In this document: positions 4,764 through 8,897 of the stretch, piece after piece | How positions within the stretch are numbered: position 1 is the stretch's first letter | How the letters are laid out: every line of letters begins with the position of its first letter | Assembly (NCBI GenBank): GCA_946537585.1 | Contig: CAMNFX010000046.1 | Coordinates: 1 to 8,897, forward strand | Source of the DNA: an uncultured Lachnospiraceae bacterium | Lineage (GTDB): Bacteria > Bacillota > Clostridia > Lachnospirales > Lachnospiraceae | DNA: 8,897 nucleotides | Reading direction: 5' to 3' | Notes under the pieces: model-generated | Told to the model about the DNA's origin: nothing | Database searches by the model: none | The model's input: the letters and a program-made list of their open reading frames with translations, nothing else | Made by a program: the position numbers and the translations under genes

Positions 4764-7352
4764 ATGGACAAGTACGAGTTCAATTTAAAAATCGAACAGA
4801 TGAAGAAGCTGGTCAATGAGGAGGACTACCAGACAGCCTTGAGGATCGCCGAATCCATCGAATGGGAGAGGGTCAGAAATACCAACCTTCTGACGATGGC
4901 AGCGACTGTCTTCGAAAAGAATGACAGGCTGGATGAGGCCAGAGGCCTTCTGATCATGGCGCTGGAGCGCGCTCCCGTCGGCAAGAGGATCCTGTTCAAG
5001 CTGGGAGAGCTTTCCGTTCGTTCGGGCGATATCGAGGAGGCGGAGGATTACTACCACGAGTTTCATGAGATCGCACCGGATGATACCGGCAATTATCTGC
5101 TTCAGTACATGCTGCTGAAGGCAAAGCATGCCCCCTATGACCGGCAGCTGATCCCGTTGGAGCGTTACTGCGAGGCTGATCCGGATGAAAAATGGCTCTA
5201 CGAGCTTGCCACCTCCTATGAGTATGCCGGCAGGATCGAAGACAGCGTAAAGACCTGCGACCGGATCGCTCTTCTTTACGGAGACAGCCCTTACAGCAGA
5301 AAGGCCCTCCGTTTAAAGCAGAGATATGCGAACCTCACGGAGGCGCAGCGGAACATCCTGAATCCGCGTACATTTACCGAAGAGCAGGTACAGGCCGCCC
5401 AGTACAGGGAAGAAGCGGCAGAGACCCCGGTTTATGAGAACCCTCTGATCGCCGAGACAGAAGGATATGACCAGCCCGATGCAGCGGAGACCCTGAACCG
5501 CATTCAGGTCGCTGAAGAAGAGTATGAGAGCTATACTGCCTATACGGCAGATATGTTCCGGCGCAGCGATGAGCTGGCGGCACAGCGCTACGAGGATGAA
5601 GACGCCTACTTTGAAGCATATGTACGTGCGCACGGCCTTGGAGAGATCGGGGAGGAACCCTCGGAAGCTGAGCAGGAGGAAGTGCCGTCATACCCGGAAG
5701 AACCGGCCTCATATCAGCAGGTAGAGGAGATACCGGCATATACCGGTGAATTCTCCGAGCCCGAAGCTGTTCAGCCGGAAGCTGCAGAGCCCGTGATCGA
5801 GGCCGCTGCAGAGCCCGTTCCTGAAGAAGTCCCGGAGAGCTTCCCGGAAGCAGAGGCAAAGATCCCTGCTGCACCGACTTTAGCTGCAGCAGAGCCTGTC
5901 GATGATGAAGGACAGCAGATGGCATTTGATTTCGGAAGCGGTGAGCCGGTCGTAGTTACGGAGACTGTACCGGAGGAAACCCCGGCGGAGGCAGAGCTTC
6001 CGGTCCATACGGAAGAAGCTCCCGTACCGGCAAGCGTATCCGCGCAGTCGATCGAGATCTCAACCCAGCAGGTCAATATCAATGTTGTGACACCGCCCGA
6101 GATCCATACACCCGAAACACATGTACAGGAAGCTCCTGCGGCCGCTGAAACCAAAGCGGAAGTCCGCACGGAGCCTGCCGAAGAAAAGCCTGCTCCGATG
6201 CCGGCACCTGCAGTGCAGCCTGTGGTCAGTGCTGCTGCAGAGACCGCAAACACGATGGCAGCAGCGGCAGCAGTGGTTTCAGCAGAAGCAGTCCGCGAGG
6301 CGGCCCCGGTGATCACCCCGGCACCTGCAGCACCCGCAGCACCGGCAGAACCGGCAGCACCCGTTCCGGCGCCCCAGGCACCCGTGAGACCTCATGTGAC
6401 AGCACCGAGACCGATCCCGCCGAAACCCGTTCCGCAGGCGAAGACCTCCTTCACCCCTAAGCCGGCGCCAAGACCGGCGGAAGCGCCGAAACCGGTACCA
6501 TCAAGGACCTTCCATATGATCATAGAAGCGGAAACGGCGGAGCAGGGACTTGAGATCGCCGTGGATGAGCTGAAGTCCATTCATGAGGAGAATAACATTC
6601 AGCACGCTTCTGCCAAGACGTCCGCGGCAAAGCTCAACCAGCGCGGACTTACCGATGCGATCCTCGAAAAGGTCCGCGGCAAGGATTTTGTGATCGAAAA
6701 CGCGGGCGACCTCGATGACGATGTGATCGAGGATCTGTACGAGATGATCAAAACGGACCGGAGCGGTACGATCGTTGTACTGATCGATACGCCGGAGGGA
6801 CTCGACCACATTGAAGATGTCTGCCCGGATCTTTTCGATATCTGTGATTATATTTCCGATATCGATGAGGAAGAGGCCGGCAAAGAGGAAGATGCGGCCG
6901 AAGAAGATGAGCGCTACGATGACGAATATGAAGACGATGAGGACGACGAGGACGATGAGGAAGACGAAGAGGAGGAAGAGCCTGAACGGGTCCCTCAGAA
7001 GCGTTCCAACGGAAAGGTCAATGCGGAGCGGTTCAATAATGTAAAGACCGTGACCCCGGGCGGCAAAAATGATCAGATGGAGATCGACGATTTCGCCCAG
7101 TACTGTGCGCAGTATGCAGCGAGCATCGACTGCAGCATCACCGGCAAGAGCATGCTGGCTCTCTACGAGCGCATCGAGCTGATGGAAGAGGACGGTATTC
7201 CGCTGACAAAGGCGACAGCAGAGCAGCTGATCGAGGAGGCGGCGGACCGCGCGGAGAAACCGCCGATCGGAAAGCGTCTTACAGGCATCTTCAAGGGAAA
7301 GTATGACAAGAACGGTCTGCTGATCCTGAAGGAAGAAGATTTCATCTTCTGA
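4764..7352 (+). CDS. Large multidomain protein: TPR-like N-terminus, long Pro/Ala/Glu linker, degenerate AAA-like C-terminus
   Basis: I cannot name this 862-residue protein. The start is set by AAGGAG (4753-4758), 5 bases before the ATG. Residues 1-200 are helical repeats with TPR-like spacing (for example LDEARGLLIMALERAP, IEEAEDYYHEFHEIAPDD). Residues about 200-580 are a low-complexity linker rich in Pro, Ala, Glu and Val, likely unstructured or extended. Residues about 580-700 look folded: HMIIEAETAEQGLEIAVDEL, then GKDFVIENAGDLDDD, then SGTIVVLIDTPEGLDHI. The last two resemble the Walker B and sensor-1 strands of CbbX/SpoVK-type AAA+ proteins, but no Walker A is visible and the Walker B position reads IENAG. 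A run of Asp/Glu (about 720-740) follows. The segment 772-845 (DFAQYCAQYA, ITGKSMLALYERIELMEEDG) looks like an AAA lid. There is no signal peptide or membrane segment, so it is probably cytoplasmic. It is the last gene of the recR operon. Confidence 0.85.
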   Translation: MDKYEFNLKIEQMKKLVNEEDYQTALRIAESIEWERVRNTNLLTMAATVFEKNDRLDEARGLLIMALERAPVGKRILFKLGELSVRSGDIEEAEDYYHEFHEIAPDDTGNYLLQYMLLKAKHAPYDRQLIPLERYCEADPDEKWLYELATSYEYAGRIEDSVKTCDRIALLYGDSPYSRKALRLKQRYANLTEAQRNILNPRTFTEEQVQAAQYREEAAETPVYENPLIAETEGYDQPDAAETLNRIQVAEEEYESYTAYTADMFRRSDELAAQRYEDEDAYFEAYVRAHGLGEIGEEPSEAEQEEVPSYPEEPASYQQVEEIPAYTGEFSEPEAVQPEAAEPVIEAAAEPVPEEVPESFPEAEAKIPAAPTLAAAEPVDDEGQQMAFDFGSGEPVVVTETVPEETPAEAELPVHTEEAPVPASVSAQSIEISTQQVNINVVTPPEIHTPETHVQEAPAAAETKAEVRTEPAEEKPAPMPAPAVQPVVSAAAETANTMAAAAAVVSAEAVREAAPVITPAPAAPAAPAEPAAPVPAPQAPVRPHVTAPRPIPPKPVPQAKTSFTPKPAPRPAEAPKPVPSRTFHMIIEAETAEQGLEIAVDELKSIHEENNIQHASAKTSAAKLNQRGLTDAILEKVRGKDFVIENAGDLDDDVIEDLYEMIKTDRSGTIVVLIDTPEGLDHIEDVCPDLFDICDYISDIDEEEAGKEEDAAEEDERYDDEYEDDEDDEDDEEDEEEEEPERVPQKRSNGKVNAERFNNVKTVTPGGKNDQMEIDDFAQYCAQYAASIDCSITGKSMLALYERIELMEEDGIPLTKATAEQLIEEAADRAEKPPIGKRLTGIFKGKYDKNGLLILKEEDFIF

Positions 7353-7369
7353 TGAGCTTAAGGAAATGA

Positions 7370-7399
7370 ACTGACAAGATCAGTCCCGGAGAAGTCCGG
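7370..7399. repeat. Two tandem small hairpins before the terminator
   Basis: ACTGA (7370-7374) pairs with TCAGT (7380-7384) around CAAGA. CCGGA (7386-7390) pairs with TCCGG (7395-7399) around GAAG. Both stems are perfect 5-mers. They stand directly before the terminator stem at 7406, so three hairpins follow one another within 64 bases. Confidence 0.45.
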
Positions 7400-7400
7400 T

Positions 7401-7443
7401 AAAAAGGGCAGCTCCCCGTTTGGAGAGCTGCCCGTATGTTTTT
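7401..7443 (+). terminator. Terminator or attenuator between the 862-residue gene and cvpA
   Basis: GGGCAGCTC (7406-7414) and GAGCTGCCC (7425-7433) form a perfect 9-bp stem with a 10-base loop. A T-run (7439-7443) follows 5 bases after the stem, and AAAAA (7401-7405) precedes it. On the minus strand the stem is followed directly by five T, so it would work at least as well in that direction. It ends 10 bases before the chosen cvpA start, so it may also control readthrough into cvpA. Confidence 0.75.
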
Positions 7444-7452
7444 CATAATCGG

Positions 7453-8121
7453 ATGACAGAATACCTCGAAAAATTTCTGAATATGTTCCCGCTCTTTAAG
7501 AGCCTGATCATGGACAATATCGTGGCGATCGCAGTCGCTTTGTTTTTGCTGTTCATGCTCTGGAACGGATACCGGAAGGGCCTCATGATGAAGATCATCT
7601 CCCTGGGATCGGTATTCATTACCCTGCTTGCGGAGATCCGGATCTATCCGGCCGCCTGTCAGTTTCTGAGCGAGAACACGAAATGGCAGGAGGTTTTCAG
7701 AAGCTTGGGGAAAAGCCTTCTGTTTGATCGTACATCCCGGCAGTACTCTCCCCTGTATGAGCTGATCGGGCTGGACCGCCTGGCTGAAAATGCCGGAGAA
7801 ATGGCCGGCGAGGTCGCCATCAAGGTCCTTTTGTTCGTGGTGCTCTTTGCTCTGATCCGCCTTTTGCTGAAGGCAGCGGCGATGCTGATCAGAGGCCTCA
7901 GAAAGATCGGTGTGATCCGATGGGCGGACAGCTGGCTAGGAGCTGTGCTGGGTCTTGCAGAGGGTCTGATCTATGTGTGGCTCGGCATGTTCCTGCTGGC
8001 CGGAATGCCGGATTTTGTCTACACCAGGTTTATCATGGATCAGATCATGCACAGCCGGTTCCTGTTCATCCTTTACAATGAGAACCTGATCACGCAGTTT
8101 GTTGCCGGCATGTTCAGCTGA
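7453..8121 (+). CDS. CvpA family membrane protein
   Basis: A 222-residue membrane protein with four hydrophobic segments: about 22-38, 45-62, 121-147 and 161-185. The segment LFMLWNGYRKGLMMKIISLGS has the CvpA hallmark of a first helix followed by G-Y/F-R-x-G. The fourth segment (LGAVLGLAEGLIYVWLGMFLL) matches the family's G-x-x-x-G-L-x-x-G-L helix. CvpA was named for colicin V production in E. coli; in other bacteria its role is poorly defined and tied to envelope homeostasis. A polar stretch between helices 2 and 3 (about 62-118) is probably outside. The start is uncertain, because no ATG (7453, 7483 or 7510) has a good ribosome binding site. The start at 7510 gives an N-terminus most like short CvpA proteins, while 7453 keeps a plausible amphipathic extension. 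The gene overlaps the opposing SIR2 gene by 8 bases. Confidence 0.82.
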   Translation: MTEYLEKFLNMFPLFKSLIMDNIVAIAVALFLLFMLWNGYRKGLMMKIISLGSVFITLLAEIRIYPAACQFLSENTKWQEVFRSLGKSLLFDRTSRQYSPLYELIGLDRLAENAGEMAGEVAIKVLLFVVLFALIRLLLKAAAMLIRGLRKIGVIRWADSWLGAVLGLAEGLIYVWLGMFLLAGMPDFVYTRFIMDQIMHSRFLFILYNENLITQFVAGMFS

Positions 8122-8881
8122 GACTGATTCCCATGCGCTCAGCTGTTTCACGGAACACCTGACCGATCGGGTCATTGATCTCAAGATCATGCTCAGGATC
8201 AAGTCGAAGGTCCAGGGATTCCCGGTTGATGACCACCATGTGCTTACCGTTGAAATAGTGGATATAGCTGTTGGCGGGATAGACCCTTAAGGAAGTGCCG
8301 CCGATGATCATCATATCCGCGCTCTGGATCGCGCGGATCGACATCCGGACGGCCTCATCCGGAAGAGCTTCTTCATAAAGCGTTACATCAGGACGGATCA
8401 CGCCGCCGCATTCGCAGCGGGGGATCCGTTCTTTTGTTTCATAAAGATAGTCCGGACCGTATTTTTTACCGCAGCGCATGCAGTAATTGGTATAGGTCGT
8501 ACCGTGGATCTCGTAGACACGTTTGCTTCCGGCTCTCTGATGAAGGTAGTCGATATTCTGGGTCACGATCGCGCTGAGCTTTCCAAGTTCCTCCAGCTTT
8601 GCGAGGAAAATATGCGCATCGTTGGGCTTTACATGCCGGGCATCCATCTTCTGTTTGTAAAACTCGAAAAATACATCCGGATGGTCCATCAGACAGGAGT
8701 GGCTTAAGAGGTACTCCGGAGAATATTTATCAAAGCGGATATCCTTCTGGTTATACAGGCCGTCCTTGCTGCGGAAATCCGGTACGCCGCTCTCGGTTGA
8801 AACGCCGGCACCGCCGAAGAATACGATGCTGCTGCATTCTTCGATCCAGTTTTTCAGGGTCTCGATCTTATTCATATCCAT
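8114..8881 (-). CDS. NAD-dependent protein deacylase, SIR2 (sirtuin) family
   Basis: Sirtuins remove acetyl or other acyl groups from lysines using NAD+, giving nicotinamide and O-acyl-ADP-ribose; bacterial targets include acyl-CoA synthetases. This 255-residue cytoplasmic protein has normal length and all key motifs. These are FFGGAGVSTESGVPDFRS (21-38, NAD binding), TQNID (107-111), the catalytic His in EIHG (H126), a zinc site made of C134, C137, C156 and C158 (second pair CxC rather than CxxC), and GGTSLRVYPA (194-203). The CxC-G-G form is one I recall from other clostridial sirtuins. The start at 8881 has AAGGAGG (8894-8888) 6 bases upstream; the next Met (8875) would be too far away. 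The upstream promoter lies outside the window. The gene converges on cvpA, and both stop codons lie in one 8-base palindrome. Confidence 0.95.
   Translation of the reverse strand: MDMNKIETLKNWIEECSSIVFFGGAGVSTESGVPDFRSKDGLYNQKDIRFDKYSPEYLLSHSCLMDHPDVFFEFYKQKMDARHVKPNDAHIFLAKLEELGKLSAIVTQNIDYLHQRAGSKRVYEIHGTTYTNYCMRCGKKYGPDYLYETKERIPRCECGGVIRPDVTLYEEALPDEAVRMSIRAIQSADMMIIGGTSLRVYPANSYIHYFNGKHMVVINRESLDLRLDPEHDLEINDPIGQVFRETAERMGISLS
8115..8148 (+). terminator. Weak terminator-like hairpin at the end of cvpA, inside the SIR2 gene
   Basis: CAGCTGAG (8115-8122) and CTCAGCTG (8138-8145) form a perfect 8-bp stem around a 15-base loop, followed by only TTT. It starts on the cvpA stop codon and lies in the last codons of the opposing SIR2 gene. 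The large loop and short T-run make it a weak candidate. Because CAGCTG is itself a palindrome, part of the match may be incidental. Confidence 0.35.
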
Positions 8882-8887
8882 GACGAA

Positions 8888-8894
8888 CCTCCTT
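8888..8894 (-). promoter_or_regulatory. Ribosome binding site of the SIR2 gene
   Basis: Read on the minus strand, AAGGAGG lies 6 bases before the ATG at 8881. It is a near-perfect site and settles this start over the Met two codons later. Confidence 0.8.
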
Positions 8895-8897
8895 ATC

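Noticed and set aside
5374..6316. Minus-strand open frames opposite the Pro/Ala/Glu linker
   Set aside because: Their low-complexity Ser/Ala/Gly/Pro content mirrors the repetitive linker codons of the plus-strand gene; there are no start signals.
6310..6480. Repetitive GCA/CCG-rich DNA as a possible tandem repeat element
   Set aside because: It is in frame and encodes the Pro/Ala linker; the units are irregular and no exact tandem array is present.

Overview
The window looks like chromosomal DNA of a Gram-positive Clostridia-type anaerobe, most likely Lachnospiraceae or a close relative. The evidence is the order dnaX-ebfC-recR with tadA beside dnaX (a typical Firmicutes replication/repair block), strong GGAGG-type ribosome binding sites, a clostridial form of RecR and of a SIR2 deacylase, and a CoA-acylating aldehyde dehydrogenase. 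GC content looks moderately high by eye, with many ATC, CTG and GCA codons. No mobile element, CRISPR array, tRNA or rRNA was seen.

Layout. Bases 1-375 are the 3' end of an aldehyde dehydrogenase gene, closed by a bidirectional-looking hairpin terminator at 464-497. A 91-residue protein of unknown function (564-839) follows, with its own -10 box, a strong ribosome binding site and its own terminator; that terminator lies inside the 3' end of the opposing gene. On the minus strand, tadA (1604-1095) is followed by a small cysteine-rich protein gene (1051-836), probably as one operon. The 331 bases between the divergent tadA and dnaX hold several inverted repeats and a good extended -10 promoter for dnaX, but no recognisable SRP RNA gene, although Firmicutes often carry one here.

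The plus-strand operon dnaX (1936-3759), ebfC (3776-4117), recR (4120-4740) and a large 862-residue protein (4764-7352) is tightly packed, with gaps of 16, 2 and 23 bases. dnaX encodes the clamp-loader subunit, ebfC a nucleoid-associated DNA-binding protein and recR a recombinational repair factor. The fourth gene encodes TPR-like helices, a long Pro/Ala/Glu linker, what looks like a degenerate AAA+ core without a visible Walker A motif, an acidic tract and a lid-like C-terminal domain. It is the most interesting protein here. Three hairpins in a row, the last a terminator, separate it from a CvpA-like membrane protein (7453-8121). That gene converges on a SIR2-family NAD-dependent deacylase gene (8881-8114).

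Most of the window is ordinary housekeeping content. The points that merit a second look are the degenerate AAA-like protein, the two tail-to-tail gene pairs whose stop codons lie in palindromes shared by both strands, the self-contained 91-residue gene, and the structured intergenic regions before dnaX and before cvpA. No complete new system could be demonstrated from sequence alone.
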